Origin: Palaemon carinicauda
Lineage: Eukaryota > Arthropoda > Malacostraca > Decapoda > Palaemonidae
Length of the DNA: 64,000 nt
Direction: 5' to 3'
NCBI RefSeq assembly: GCF_036898095.1
Contig: NC_090743.1
Coordinates: forward strand, 15,026,795-15,090,794
A program made the position numbers and the translations under genes. This document shows positions 29,760-42,545 of the stretch, piece after piece. Position 1 is the first letter of the stretch. Every line of letters begins with the position of its first letter. A model generated the notes under the pieces. That model had not been told where the DNA came from, made no database searches, and was given only the letters and a program-made list of their open reading frames with translations.

Positions 29760-32488
29760 ATGGCCGACCCCTCCCCTGTTTATAGGAAGTGTAGTAAGGG
29801 TTGTCAGACTCGCCTTCCTAAAGGTTCTGTTGATTCGCACACAATTTGTGTTAAATGTAGGGGTAAATCGTGTGCTTATGGGGATCGGTGTGAAGCATGT
29901 TCTTCGTTAACGGAAAGTCAGGGGATAGCTTATGAGCGTTATACTCAGAAATTAGAAAAAGATAGGATTAGAAAAGAGAGAATTAGACGTAGTTCTTCCC
30001 GTTCATTAGAAAAGAGAGAATTAGACGTAGTTCTTCCCGTTCTGTGGATTTATCTAGGTCTGATGTTATTAATCCTATTTCTTCCCCCGTGGTGGTAGAT
30101 CAAGATCCTAAAGAACCTACGATGAGGGAGATGTTGTCTGCAATTCAAGCTCTCGGTGTGAGGGTTGAATCTTTAGCGGCGGACAAAAAACAGATGTCAG
30201 AAATTAATTTACTTGAAAGTGGTCGTACTAGTGATCAATCAAGTGTTAAAAGTTCGACGAATGTGTTAGTGTTGTGGAGGGTGCGCCTGCGCGATCCTGT
30301 CGTTCGCCTAGCCTAAGACATCTGGCAAGCTCCCGGAAGGGGAGAAGTTATGTCGAAGGGCGAAAGGGAACGAGATGCTCCATCAATCGCGTAGACGTTC
30401 CCTCGAGTAATTCTAGTAACGTAGCTCAGTTCGATCACCCTCACCATAGAAGAAGTGAGGTTAATGCTTTGTCCCCCTCTTCAGATGAAGGGTCACGTGA
30501 CGATAAGTGGCATAAAGCTTCTAGACCGATTAAGAGGAAAGTTCAGTCAGTGGAACAGCGGCACGTTTCCTCCCCGCAACAGCCGGGCTGTAGTCATTGG
30601 GAGACACCTGAATGTTTTCGGTCCCTTGATGAATGTTTACCTGCGAAGCGCTTGAATGTGGGTTCCGATGGAGATAGAGTAATTGATTCGGATGCGGAGT
30701 TAATTTCTGGTTCGGGTGTGACGATTCATGCTCCGCCTCTCCCTTCGGACTGGGACTCTTCTCCCGAAAGGGGTGAATAATTGGAGAGTGATGAAGAGGG
30801 CGAATTTGCTATAGAAAAGGCTACACAATTATCTCCTCAAGAAGATCCAAGGTGAACTATGTTGTTGAATATGAAACAACAACTTTCGTCCTTGATGCAG
30901 TCTTATCGACCGGTTGTTGGGAGTGAGGCTGGGCGTCAGGCTTCCGTGGGAGACCCGTTGTCGCACAGGCGGCCTGTTGTCTCTGGGGCTGACGTGATAT
31001 CGCACAGGCGGTCTCCCAGTTTCACTGTTCAGCGGCAGGTGGAGGTAGATTTGTCTCGATGGAGCTCTATTTCACAGCAGCTATTAAAAGAACATACAGC
31101 TGATCGTCAATCGAAGTGTGATGACGTTCGCCAAATGGCGGAGCGAGCCGCGAAGCGGCAGGATGGTAGCAGGCGCGAGCGCAAGCGGAGCCCGAGTGGC
31201 AGCGTGACGAGGCTCAGAAGTTAATTGATGAAGGCGCTGAGCTTCAGCTTCAGCGCCAGCATGACGACCCACGCCAGTCGAGTCATGAATGGGCATCGTG
31301 CGGCGGAGCGGCAGCGCCAGCGCCAGCTAGATTCATCCTATGATAAATTCAATCGTGACAGCAAACGCAAGGCGAATGACTGTCAATTGGATGTGGATGT
31401 GGAACAACGCAAGCGCGCCCATGTCGCCACTAATGCGCCTGCACAGGAAGATCAACGTTTGGGTCAAAGCACAACTCCAGTCTCTGAATTGTTAGAAGAA
31501 GATCCGGATGAGGGTCTCTCACGAGGAACAGTTGGAGGATATCTCGGAGGGAGAGGAGGAGAAACCATCTCAACATTTGGTGGACTTCAAAAAACTAATG
31601 CTAGTCTTCTCGGAATTATTTCCAGACAATTTTACACCCGTGGCTCCGCAATCTCCCCTTTCTGAGTTTACCTTAGGCAAGGCAGCAAAGACTTCCTTTT
31701 ATACAAAAATGGTTCTTTCCCACTCTTCTAAGAGAGCATTGAAGTTGGAGCATGGATAGAATCAAGAAAAGCTCTGGGCAAAACATGCTTCGCTTTTCCA
31801 CCAGCCAAGTTAGCTTCTAAGTCAAACGTTTGGTATGAGACGAGGGAGGTCTAGGGTTTGGGAGTTCTGGCGTCTGCGCAGGGAGACTTCTCAAACCTGG
31901 TGGATTCTTCCCGGGGCCTGGTTAAAGTGTGGTGGTCAATGTTGGAGTTTGATCATCTCCTGAAAGGATTATTCAGAGCGTTTGAGGTATTTAATTTACT
32001 TGACTGGTCACTGGGAGCCTTAAGTAGAAGAGTAACCGAAATGAAAGACACAGACACAAGTAGCCTTATCCAAATTATGTCTTGTATGGACAGGGCAGTC
32101 AGGGATGGTTCTAATGAGTTAGCTGCGTTGTTTACTGCAGGGGTTATAAAGAAAAAGAGCTACTTTGTGTTCCTTCCTCTCTGCGGGGGTCACTCCATGT
32201 CAGAGATTGGAGTTGCCTTTTGCGCCCATGTCCTCGGCTCTTTTTCCGCAGGATTTAGTGAAGGAAGTGGCTGCGAATTTAACTCAGAAGGCTACTCAGG
32301 ATTTGGTTTCTAAAACAGCCAGTAAAGTTTTGCCTACGTCGTCCTCTGCTCGTAAATCTGAGGAGGGGACATCATATTCTCATTCGGCTCAGCCCTTTCG
32401 AGGTAAGCCTACAGGGAGAAGTACTTTCAAACCAGAGGCAAGGAAGCAAAGGAAAAGAGGAGCCAAGCCCAGTCGAGGCAGGGTCTGA
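29760..32488 (+). pseudogene. gag-like ORF1, C2
   Basis: Duplicate of 15978-18670 with the same zinc module and breaks. It has three differences of note. A 38-bp tandem duplication at about 29966-30041 shifts the N-terminal frame. A CT loss near 31519 shifts the acidic region. A T-to-A change near 31853 makes TAG where C1 has TTG. These show that decay has gone on since the duplication. Confidence 0.78.
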
Positions 32489-32510
32489 CTGCTCTCCCCT
32501 TCAAGCAGCA

Positions 32511-34328
32511 GTGGGAGCCAGGCTAAACAACTTCTGGCAGGCCTGGGAGAAGAAGGGATCGAACCCTTGGTCCGTACTTCTCCTAAAGGAAGGATACAAA
32601 ATTCCGTTTATATCAAAGCCTCCTTTAGCCGTAGATCCTGTGGATCTTTCGCCCAAGTACAAGAGGGAACCGAAGAGGCAAGCCATGCACCTTCAAGTGT
32701 CGCTTCTGCTCGAAAAGGGAGCGCTAGAAAGGGTGCGGGATCTGGAGTCTCCAGGGTTTTACAACCGCTTGTTCCTAGTTCCCAAGAGTTCAGGGGAATG
32801 GAGACCGGTTCTGGATGTGAGCCCCCTCAACCGCTATGTCCAGAACTCGAAATTCACCATGGAGACCCAGAAGACTGTGCTGGCAGCTGTGAGGAAAGGC
32901 GACTGGATGGTATCATTGGACCTCCAGTACGCCTATTTCCATGTTCCGATTCATCCAAGCTGCAGACGTTATCTGAGGTTCGCATACAGGAAGGACGTCT
33001 TCCAGTTTCGAGCCTTATGTTTTGCCCTCTGCACAGCTCCTCTGATCTTTACAAAACTAATGATGAATGTGGCGAGCATGCTGCACTCGAGGGGCATCAG
33101 AGCCTCCCTATACTTGGACGATTGGTTGATAAGAGCTCCCTCGTTCGATCGCTGTTTGAAGGACCTTCAGTTGACCCTGGATTTGACAAAAGAATTGGGA
33201 CTTCTAGTGAGTTCAAATTAGTCACAGCTGACTCCATCCTAGAAGATCCTTTGTTTGGGGATGTAGATTCGGAGTCAGGATTTTCTGGCTTTTCCGTCGC
33301 CTGCAAGAGTTCAGTCAGCTCTTCTAAGGCTGGAGGTTTTTATGGAGAAGAAAGTCACTACGGTAAGGGAATGGATGAGTCTTCTGGGAACCCTCTTGTC
33401 TCTAGAGAAGTTTGTACCTCTGGGGAGATTGCACCTACACCCCCTTCAGTTCCACCTCAATGCTCATTGGAAAAGGGGAGACAATCTCGACAAGGAGAGT
33501 ATTACCGTTACGAGTGCAATCAGAACACATCTTCGATGGTGGAACAATGCTCACAAACTCAGAGAGGGCCTCTCGTTGGAGCAGAGGAACCCAGACCTCG
33601 TGTTGTTTTCAGACGCCTCAAATTCGGGGTGGGGAGCAACATTGGGAAGAAGAGAGATCTCAGGGCATTGGACAAAGGAGCAAAAGGCTCTTCATATCAA
33701 TCAGAAGGAGCTTTTAGCGGTGGACTTAGCCCTCCAAGGATTCGAGGATCTGGTTCTGGACTAGGTGGTTCAGGTCAATGCGGACAGCACCACGGCCCTA
33801 GCGTACATAGCGAAGCAGGGGGGACCCACTCGAAGTCTCTGTACGAGTTAGCGAGATCTCTACTCCTTTGGGCAAAGGAAAGGAGGATTCTCTTATTGAC
33901 TCGATTCATTCAAGGAGCCAAGAATGTGAGTGCGGACAGGCTCAGCTGGAGGGATCAAGTTCTGTTCACAGAATGGATGCTGCATCTGGATGTTTGCAAA
34001 AAGCTGTGGCGATTATGGGGTCGCCCTCTCATAGATCTCTTTGCAACCTCCAAGACAGAGACTGGGAACGTATTGCTCCCCAGTACCGAATCTAGAGGCA
34101 GCTCACATAGACGCGTTTCTGTTGGATTGGACACACATGGATGTTTATGCGTTTCCACCCTTCAAGATCCTATACAAAGTGGTGCAAAAGTTCGTATCTC
34201 ACAAGGGGACCAGGATGACTGTAATCGATCCTTTCTGGCCGTCGAGGGTCTGGTTCCCGGAGGTACTGGAGTGGATAGTGGACGTGCCGAGAAGCCCCCC
34301 GTTAAGAGCAGATCTCAGACAGCCCCAT
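32511..34328 (+). pseudogene. reverse transcriptase, RNase H and Dam-like domain, C2
   Basis: Duplicate of 18693-20510 with LYLDDWLIRAP, FSDASNSGWGATL and DLFATS in the same broken frames. Differences seen include Leu to Ser in VQNSKFTMETQ and a silent-type change near 34147. Confidence 0.87.
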
Positions 34329-34337
34329 TTGGCAAGA

Positions 34338-35440
34338 AATCGCCAAAACCTCCGAGCTCTACATCTGACTGCCTTCAGACTATCGAAAGACTCGCAAGAT
34401 CTAGAGGCTTTTCGAAGGAGGCAGCCAAGGCTATTGCAAGAGCAAGGAGAACATCTACCATTAGGGTGTATCAGTCCAAATGGGAGGTATTCAGAGAATA
34501 GTGTAGGGCTAACTCGGTGTCTTCGTCCAATACCTCTATAGCACAGATTGCTGACTTCTTTTTAGATCTGAGGAATAACCGTAACTTCTCTGTCCCGACA
34601 ATTAAAGGATTTAGATGTTTGCTAGAAACTGTTTTCAGACATTGGAATCTGAATCTCTCCAACAATAAAGATTTGCAAGACCTACTTAGGTCTTTTGAAA
34701 CATCTAATAGATGTCATCAGATATCACCAGCCTGGAACTTGGATGTAGTACTTAGATTCCTTATGAGCGACAGGTTCGAACCTCTGCACTCGGCTACTTT
34801 TAAAGATATGACTTTGAAGACCCTTTTCTTAGTGAGCTTGGCAACGGCTAAAAGAGTCAATGAGCTCCATGCTTTCAGCAAGAACATTGGATTCAGAAAC
34901 GGAAGAGTGTTATGTTCTTTGCAGCAGGGTTTTCTGGCCAAGAATGAACTCCCTTCTCGGCCATGGCCCAAGTCTTTTGAAATTACTAATCTCTATGACA
35001 TAGTGGACGATGAGGCAGAAAAAGTGCTCTGTCGTGTTAGAGCTTTAAGGATATATTTGGACAGAACAAAGAACTTGAGAGGCAGCTCGGAGGCGCTCTG
35101 GTGTGCAGTCAAGAAGCCCTCGCAGCCTATGTCGAAGAATGCTCTATCCTTTTTTATAGGGCTTTTAATTAGAGAAGCTCATTCACAGTGTAATGAGGCG
35201 GATCTTAGGCTGCGCAAGGTGAAGGCTCATGAAGTAAGAGCAGTGGCTACTTCAGTAGCTTTTAAACAAAATCGTTCTCTGCAAAGCATAATGGATGTGA
35301 CTTTTTGGAGAAGTAAGTCTGTATTTACATCCCATTACTTAAAACAGGTTCAGACTCTTTATGAGGACTGCTACACTTTGGATCCATTCGTTGCTGCGAG
35401 TGCGGTAGTAGGTGAAGGATCTACCACTACGTTCCCCTAA
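34338..35440 (+). pseudogene. tyrosine recombinase, C2, one premature stop
   Basis: Same as the C1 recombinase: TAG at 34499-34501, then a clean frame 34517-35440 with AKRVNELH, HEVRAVATS and TSHYLKQVQ. No difference from C1 was noticed in the core. Confidence 0.88.
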
Positions 35441-35871
35441 ATCCTAATACCCGTTTCTTTCTCTTGGAACTTTGTAGTTTTATGGTTTTATGTGGAGATT
35501 GGTCGACAGTCTTCCGCAATCTTTTGATTTGGTCAGGTGGTCATGTTGTTCCTTGAGAGTGCCCGGAACATGGGTATTGGTTGAGGTCCTGTCATGTTAT
35601 AGGTTATGGCACCGTTTGACAGCTCCTAGAGATCTTTAGCCCCCTGGGTGGACCGCTGGATCTTTTAAGGACAGTAGACAGAATGAGGCAGAGAACCATT
35701 GCAGTCTGTTTCCTTATCAGGTACGAACCGCTTATATTAGTTATGTGTAACTATTAAGTGAATTTTAAATCAAATTGTTGTCTCTGACCCGCCACCAAGG
35801 GTGTCAATCAGCCATTCTTAAATAACCAGCGGGTAAGTTTTGTGTTTAAAAATGATATTTTCATAATAAAA
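35441..35871 (+). other. 3' untranslated stretch and partial ICR of C2
   Basis: Equivalent to 21623-22053. It ends in the half ICR at the junction with D2. Confidence 0.7.
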
Positions 35872-36218
35872 TGATAAATTCGGAGATAATTTGCATTATT
35901 CCTAACCATACAAACCTTAGCTATTTACATAGGGTTTACTTTCGGCGTAGCTGAAATGACGAGCCATTAGATTTTAACAAGGGTTAAACTACCCCCGCGC
36001 TTAGGGGAGGGGTAGCTAGCTACCCCTCCCCCCCCACACACACCGGTGAGCTGCTTCACTTCATTTAGAGGTAGGACTTGTCTTGGGGGACAGGGCTGGC
36101 GGGCAAATATGTGTAAATAGCTAAGGTTTGTATGGTTAGGAAAAATACAAATTATCTCCGAATTTGTCATTTGTTCCGTAACCGAAATACAAACCACGCT
36201 ATTTACATAGGGTGACTT
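35872..36218 (-). repeat. right ITR and ICR of D2
   Basis: Duplicate of 22054-22400, unchanged by eye. Confidence 0.85.
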
Positions 36219-36690
36219 ACCCTTAGGCAGGGTGGAAAGTCCCCAGCCTTACTGGCTTTGGCTTACCCGGGGATTCAGAATCCGAGTGAGCAGCACTCGA
36301 GAAAAAGAGTCCCTGCACCTCGCAAGTTTCTTGCTACGCAAGAAACGTGCGGCCTACATAAGTTGTGTGTGGAGAAATGAAGTGTGACTCGTCCTAGGAA
36401 GTTGACCTGAAGTCCTTTATATGGAATTCTTGGCTAGGACATCCCAATACCACCTCGTCAGGGTATGGGGGACGCGACAGTATTATTCTTAATACTAGGA
36501 ACACAAGGAAGCATGGTTTACCTGCAGAGGTTTGAGATCAGCTATGCAGAGACCCAGGATGCTGCATTCCCAAAGAGAGGGGAGGATGAAGAAAGAAGTA
36601 AGGGCCAGACATACTCTTTCATTCACGCAGACTAAAACCGGGTAACAGTGTCCTCAACCTTCTGCTACTTGTCCATTAAGGAGCCTGAGG

Positions 36691-37793
36691 TTAGACCAGC
36701 TGTTGTGCAGCCACCATAGGGTCGATAGAAAAAATATCGAGGCTCGTGTGGGTCACGTCCTGCAGGTAGTGGGCTGTGAAGGTCATTTGACGCTTCCAGA
36801 CCCCAGCTTGTAGCACCTGCATCACAGAGAAGTTTCTCTTGAAGGCCAGGGACGTGGCGATGCCCGACATCATGTGCTCTAGGGCAACATGACGGAGGAG
36901 TGTCTGGATTCAAGGCATGATGAATGGTCCGTCGAATCCAGGCTGAGATGGTATTCTTGGTGACCCTCCTCTTCGTCCTTCCCGTGCTCACAAACAGAGC
37001 TTGCACGCAGGGACGGATTGCAGCTGTTCTCTTCAGATAAAGTCTCAGACTTCTTACTGGGCAAAGTAGCAGATGATCTGGGTCATCTGTTACGGAAAGG
37101 AGACTCGTAACCCTGAAGGAGTCGAACCATGGGTCCGGCACTCCAGGGTTCCGAGTCTTGGCAACAAACTCGGGGACGAACCTGAACGTTACCTCCCCCC
37201 ATCCCCTTGAATAGGCGATGTTGTTTGAGAGACCATGAAGTTCACTGACCCGCTTGGCCGAAGCCAGAGCGAGCAGGAATACCGTCTTCCAAGTCAGGTG
37301 TTGGTCAGAGGCCTGGCGTAATGGTTCGAACGGGGGTCTCTTTAGAGCCCTGAGGACCCGAACCACTTTCCATGGAGGAGGTCTCACTTCCGACTGAGGG
37401 CAGGTAAGCTCGTAGCTTCGTATGAGTAAGGAAAGTTCCAGCGAGGAGGAAATGTCTATTCCTTTCAGGCTAGGCTTAAGGCTGAGCGATAGCCTTTCAC
37501 CGCCGAGACCGAAAGGCGCATTTCCTCCCGCAAATACAAGAGAAACTCCGCTATTCTTGGAATAGTGGCATCGAAGGGAGAGATACCCCTCCCATGACAC
37601 CAACCACAGAAGACTCTCCACTTCGCCTGGTAGACCCCTGCGGATGACTTTCGCAGGTGTCGAGACATTCTTTCCACAACTTGTTGCGAAAAGATTCTCT
37701 CAGTGAGGAGACGCTGGATAGTCTCCAGGCGTGAAGCCGAAGCGATGCTACGGCTTTGTGGAAGATGTTGCAATGTGGTTGTCTGAGTAGCTC
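36691..37793 (-). pseudogene. tyrosine recombinase, D2, catalytic Arg codon deleted
   Basis: As in D1: AKRVSELHG present, two bases missing at the HxxR box (36857-36875), Tyr in FTAHYLQDVTH present. Small differences from D1 lie in the N-terminal part (ATIPRIAEFLLYL against APIPAIAEFLLYL). Confidence 0.83.
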
Positions 37794-37883
37794 GTGTCGT
37801 AGGGGAAGCTCTCGGGAGTTCCGTCAGGAGCTGCAGAAGGTCCGGGAACCACTCTGCATGATGCCATAGCGGAGCTATTAAGG

Positions 37884-39623
37884 TCATCGACAGGTTGACC
37901 GATACTGTAGTCTGGTCTTGTTGAGCACCCTTCTCATCAGACAGAACGGTGGGAAGGCGTAGACGTCGTTGTCCCACCGTTGTTGGAAGGCATCTTGCCA
38001 GAGTGCCTTGGGGTCCGGGACTGGGGAGTAGTACAGCGGCTGCTTGAAATTCAAGGCTGTCGCGAACAGGTCCACTGTCGGGGAACCCCACAAAGTCAGG
38101 ACTTTGTTGGCTACTTGAGGATCCAAAGACCACTCGGTACTCACTATCTGCGAAGCTCTGCTCAGACTGTCGGCAAGCACATTCCTTTTGCCAGGAATGA
38201 AGCGAGCTGATAGACGTATCGAGTGGACTTCGGTCCATCTCAGTATCTCTACTGCAAGATGGGATAGGTTTTGTGAAAAGGTACCTCCCTGCTTGGTGAT
38301 ATAAGCCACTACTGTGGTGTTGTCGCTCATCACCACCACGGAGTAGCCTGCCAGGGTCTGTTGGAACTGTTGAAGGGCCAGAAATACGGCCTTCATCTCT
38401 AGCAGATTGATGTGGAGGTACTTTTCTGATTCTGACCATAGGCCTGAGGCCCTCTGGTTCAGAACGTGGGCCCCCACCCTTCTTTTGATGCGTCCAAAAA
38501 CAGCATCAAATCCGTGGGAAGGACGAGAAGATCCACTCCCTTTCGAAGGTTGTCGTCGGTCAGCCACCACCGCAGGTCCGTCCGTTCTGCAGGTCCTATC
38601 GAGACCAGAGAGTCCGGGGAATCGATTCCTTGATCCCACCGGGACTTGAGCCGCCACTGCAGAGATCTCATCCTGAGGCGGCCATTGGGAACTAGACGGG
38701 CCAAGGAGGCTAGGTGACCTAAGAGACGTAAACAAGATTGGGCTGGAAGGACTTCTCGACTGAGGAAAGGCTCTGCAACCCTCCTCAGCCTTGCTATCCT
38801 GTCGTCTGATGGAAAGTCGTTGTGGAGAATGGTGTCTAATATCATGCCTAGATATACCAGTCGTTGTGTTGGGAGCAGAGAGGACTTCTTGAGATTTACC
38901 ATGATCCCTAGATCTTGGCAAATTCCCAGAAGCCTGTCTCGGTGTCGAAGAAGGGTCGACTCCGAGTCTGCCAGGATCAGCCAGTCGTCCAGATAACGGA
39001 GGAGACGGATGCCGTTCCAGTGCGCCCACGAAGATATCAGTGTGATCACACTGGTGAACACCTGAGGTGCTGTGGAGAGACCGAAACGCAGCACCTTGAA
39101 CTGGTAGATCTTGTTGTTTAGGCTGAATCTTAGGTACTTCCTGGAAGACGGATGGATTGGGATCTGGAAGTACGCGTCCTTCAGATCCAGTGTGCACATG
39201 AAGTCTTGCGGTCTCGCTGCAAGTCTGACTGTGTCTGCTGTCTTCATGCTGAACGAAGTTTGTTTGACAAACTTGTTCAGGGCTGAGAGGTCGATGACGG
39301 GTCTCCAGCCTCCAGACGCCTTCTTTACAAGAAAGAGTCGACTGAAGAAGCCTGGGGAGCCGTCTACGATCTCCTGGAGAGCATTCTTCTTGAGCATGGT
39401 CTCGACCTCTGCCCGAAGGGCTAGCCCCTTTGCCGATCCCATGGCATAGGAGCTCAACGACACTGGATTCACTGTCAGGGGAGGTTGAGATGTTATCAAC
39501 GGGACGCGATATCCTTGTTCGATCACAGAGACCGTCCTGGAATCAGCCCCGTGTTGCTGCCACCTGTGCACGCAACTTTGCAGGCATCCCCCTACAGGTG
39601 GACACGCAGGGGGATTGCCAATC
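37884..39623 (-). pseudogene. reverse transcriptase, RNase H and Dam-like domain, D2
   Basis: RT frame open from the gag end to 38459 with TLDLKDAYFQIPIHP and RYLDDWLILADS. The break after FLDASKEGWG is the same as in D1 and RNase H goes on in another frame to 37884. RT overlaps the end of gag in the +1 frame. Confidence 0.86.
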
Positions 39624-41762
39624 CTAGCGTTTGCGGCCTCGGCCGCTTCTTCTAGGATTTCTGCCTCCCCTGGAGGACTTTCCGCCCTTCTTGTCTTTGA
39701 CAGGAAAGGGCTGCTGTTTAGACACCTTGGTCTTAGCTGCCGGAGCCTGCTTCGGTGTCCTGCGAGGCTGCTGTTGCTGTTGAGGACCTGGAGGTTTGTA
39801 GGGCCTCTCAGCTGTCCGTTCTATATCCTTGGGCTCAAACAGGTTTCCTCCAAGGATGGAGGAATGTCTGAGCTTGCTGACATCCATAGCGGGGACCTTC
39901 GGGTGGAACCTCTCAGTCACCGCATCACAACGCTTTAGAATTGAGTTAGCCCACAGGTTAGTGACCTGGCGAGCCAAAAACTCGATGAAGCGCGTGCCCG
40001 AGAGGAGGAAGGTCTCCAGGGCCTTCCTATTGCTCTCCTTGGACAAGTCCTCAGAGTGCAATAGGATGCCCAGAGACCCTAGCCAGACATCCAGCCACGA
40101 AGTGGATTGCATGGCACACTTAGCGACTTTCTCTTGGCTTAGGATCTCCGACGCTGAGAATGTCACCTGCCGGGCATTGAGTTTCTCTAGAGAGAGACCC
40201 CTGGTGAGCTCTTCCACAGAGTGGTGGAGGGGAAGAGCTAAACAAGACTCCTCCATGATCTCGAAGTACCTCCTCTGCTGAACGCGAGGAGGTGGTAGGA
40301 GCTTGTTCCCGGCAGAAGAACGGCTGGAGGAGGCGAGCTCGGAAAGCTGACCCTCGACCTTGTCCCTGGCACTCTTCACCCCCTGGGACCATGGCAGGGC
40401 TGCACTGGCCTTGGGGGGCTTCTGAATACCATAAACTTGGTCCAGGACCGTATCCTTGCCTTCGCGAGGGGCGGTCTCGGGGTCCTTAAAACTATTGAGT
40501 TGCCTCATTAGATTAAGGACCTGCCAGAAGGCATGCTCTGACTCGCGCTGCTCTCCTCCTTGTGGACTGGCAGCTAAGTCTCCTGTCCCCATTGGCTCTT
40601 CTTGGGGGGACCCGCGGACGTTCTCCCGGGGAATGGTTGGCTCTGGACGAATCCTCGAAGATGACTTGGGGATCGTCTTTGAGTCCTTGGGCTCCCTCCT
40701 GGGAGGGATACAGGACTCTAGCAAAGAGGTCTGGAGGGTCCCTCCTACGCGAGACGTTTCTCTTCCTTGAGGTGGGGTTCCTCCCATTGCTGCTGTGGGA
40801 GAGTGCCTCACCTCGCTGGATTCTCCTGAGGACGGGAAAGGTTTGTGCGCAGGAGAAGGAGAAAACGCCTGCAAAGGGGAAGGGGCCTTCCCGACGGACC
40901 TCTTGGGAGCCAGCTTAACCCTGGGAGAAGTTACCGTGAAATCCACTCCTCTCCTTCTCTTCAGCGGGGGCGAGGGAGCCTTTGGTTTTAGTCCCAGGTC
41001 AGCGAGGGCTGGCTTCATAGCCTGCACGACTGCTTTCATCAGGGAACCAAACCAAGGCTGGCGGCTGACTGACGCAGTGTTAGCGATTCCCGCTGGAGGG
41101 AAGGGGACCGGCTGATCCTTAAGAGTGGATACTACTGGGACTGCCTGAAATGAAGAAAGGGAAGAAGAATGTTGCCTGGACCTCTCCGATGAATCTTGCT
41201 GCTCCTGGACGCGTGCTCGTCGCTTATGAGTTGGCGATCGCGAAGACGATCTGGAAGTACGTGGCGCCCGGCAACTCGCAAGGTTGGCCGCGCTGCGAAA
41301 CCCGGAGGGAATTACGTTGGGGCTCGCGCGATGGCAAAACTGCTGGGTCGCGCGCGGGTGAGTGGGTGCGTGGACGCGCTGGCGAGGGGACTCGTGGGCG
41401 CGCAGGCGAAGGAGTGCGTGGATGCACAGGTGAGGGTGTGCGGGAGTTCCGGGACGATCGCTGGGGATCAGGAGAGCGATGGCGCGTAGGCGATCGGTGG
41501 AGCATAGGCGAGTGTAAGCGCGTTGGCGAGCGATGACGCGTTGGCGAACGATGACGCGTCGGGTGAGTAGGCGACCGACCGCGCACTGGCGAGTTAGCGC
41601 GTGGGCGAGTCGGTGACCTGTGGCGATCACATGCATGGGCACGTTCGCACACAGGCGAAGGATCGCGCGGGCGCGTTCGCACACAGGCGAAGGATCGCGC
41701 GGGCGCGTAGGAGATCGCTGACGCGTAGGATGGCACGCAGAAGCGCGGAGAGAAGTTGCCAA
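39624..41762 (-). CDS. gag-like ORF1 C-terminal block, D2 (712 codons open)
   Basis: The longest family-3 gag frame. It contains Arg/His/Pro-rich repeats (residues 1-170), PWFGSLMKAVVQAMKPALAD (about 235-255), FWQVLNLMRQLNSFKDPE (about 425), a folded-looking domain with STSWLDVWLGSLGILLHSED and FIEFLARQVTNLWANSILKR (about 560-630), and a basic tail. It ends with TAG at 39624-39626. Where D1 has a stop this copy reads Gln (PPRVQQRRYFE), so D2 keeps the older state. Upstream, gag continues through the 18-bp repeat into 42546-43496, with frame changes inside the repeat. Role by position: structural/RNA-binding protein. Confidence 0.68.
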   Translation of the reverse strand: MATSLRASACHPTRQRSPTRPRDPSPVCERARAILRLCANVPMHVIATGHRLAHALTRQCAVGRLLTRRVIVRQRVIARQRAYTRLCSTDRLRAIALLIPSDRPGTPAHPHLCIHALLRLRAHESPRQRVHAPTHPRATQQFCHRASPNVIPSGFRSAANLASCRAPRTSRSSSRSPTHKRRARVQEQQDSSERSRQHSSSLSSFQAVPVVSTLKDQPVPFPPAGIANTASVSRQPWFGSLMKAVVQAMKPALADLGLKPKAPSPPLKRRRGVDFTVTSPRVKLAPKRSVGKAPSPLQAFSPSPAHKPFPSSGESSEVRHSPTAAMGGTPPQGRETSRVGGTLQTSLLESCIPPRREPKDSKTIPKSSSRIRPEPTIPRENVRGSPQEEPMGTGDLAASPQGGEQRESEHAFWQVLNLMRQLNSFKDPETAPREGKDTVLDQVYGIQKPPKASAALPWSQGVKSARDKVEGQLSELASSSRSSAGNKLLPPPRVQQRRYFEIMEESCLALPLHHSVEELTRGLSLEKLNARQVTFSASEILSQEKVAKCAMQSTSWLDVWLGSLGILLHSEDLSKESNRKALETFLLSGTRFIEFLARQVTNLWANSILKRCDAVTERFHPKVPAMDVSKLRHSSILGGNLFEPKDIERTAERPYKPPGPQQQQQPRRTPKQAPAAKTKVSKQQPFPVKDKKGGKSSRGGRNPRRSGRGRKR

Positions 41763-42019
41763 CTGGGGCGCAGGGCCAGGCGCTTATGTGCTCGAGGGCG
41801 AATGCTCGTGGGCGGGCTCAGGAATCGACTCGTGGGCTCGCGGGCGCGCATGCACTTTAGAAGTGCGCACAGGAGAAAACGCACGGTGGTGCGCAGGCGG
41901 CGGTTGACGCGCAGAGGAACGGTGGCGAGGCAAAGGATCAATGTCCCTGCTTGCGCCCAGATCCGAAGGTCGTGGGCGCGTGGGCAAAGGTTGGCGCGCA
42001 TCAGGAACTGGGCGCGCAG

Positions 42020-42320
42020 TAGTGCGCTGACGAGCAGGAGGTTGACGGCGCTCAGGAGACTGTTGACGAGCAAGAGGTTGACGGCGCTCAGGAGACTGTT
42101 GACGAGCAGCAGGAACAGAAGAGCGCTTGTGCGCAGGTGAACGCTGGTGCGCAGGTGAACGCTGGCGAGCAGGAGAGCGCTGGCGAGCAGGAGAGCGCTG
42201 ACGAGCAGGAGAGCGCTGGCGATCAGGAGAGCGCTAGCGAGAAGAGTCTGTAGACTCATCCGCAGGAGAGCGCTGGCGAGCAGGAGAACGCAGAAGAGCG
42301 CTGGCAAGAAGAGTCAGGTG
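42020..42320 (-). repeat. 18-bp minisatellite in D2 gag
   Basis: Counterpart of 28370-28600 with one unit fewer. The frame differs along the array, so its coding phase in the ancestor is unclear. Confidence 0.85.
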
Positions 42321-42545
42321 ACTCTTCAGCAGGAGAGCGCTGACAAGCAGGAGGGCGCTGGCGATCAGAAGAGCGGTGGTGCTTGCGCGCTACTGAAGGG
42401 CGCACAGGTGAAACCTGGCGTGGAAGGGACTTACCCACATTGTGGGATAAGCCCTTCTGCCCCGAGGGGACCGGTGCTTGAATTAACAAGAATGATCTGG
42501 CAGGCGCAGGAGATCGCGAACGATCTGCGGAGAGGTCCAGTGATG

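Larger units (their letters stand above)
29654..35871 (+). mobile_element. DIRS-like element, family 2, copy C2, left end missing
   Basis: Duplicate of C1 lacking the left ITR and about 260 bp of leader. It retains gag, RT/RNase H, YR and the first part of the ICR (35808-35871), again followed by a D copy. It shares all frame breaks of C1 and has a few of its own. Confidence 0.9.
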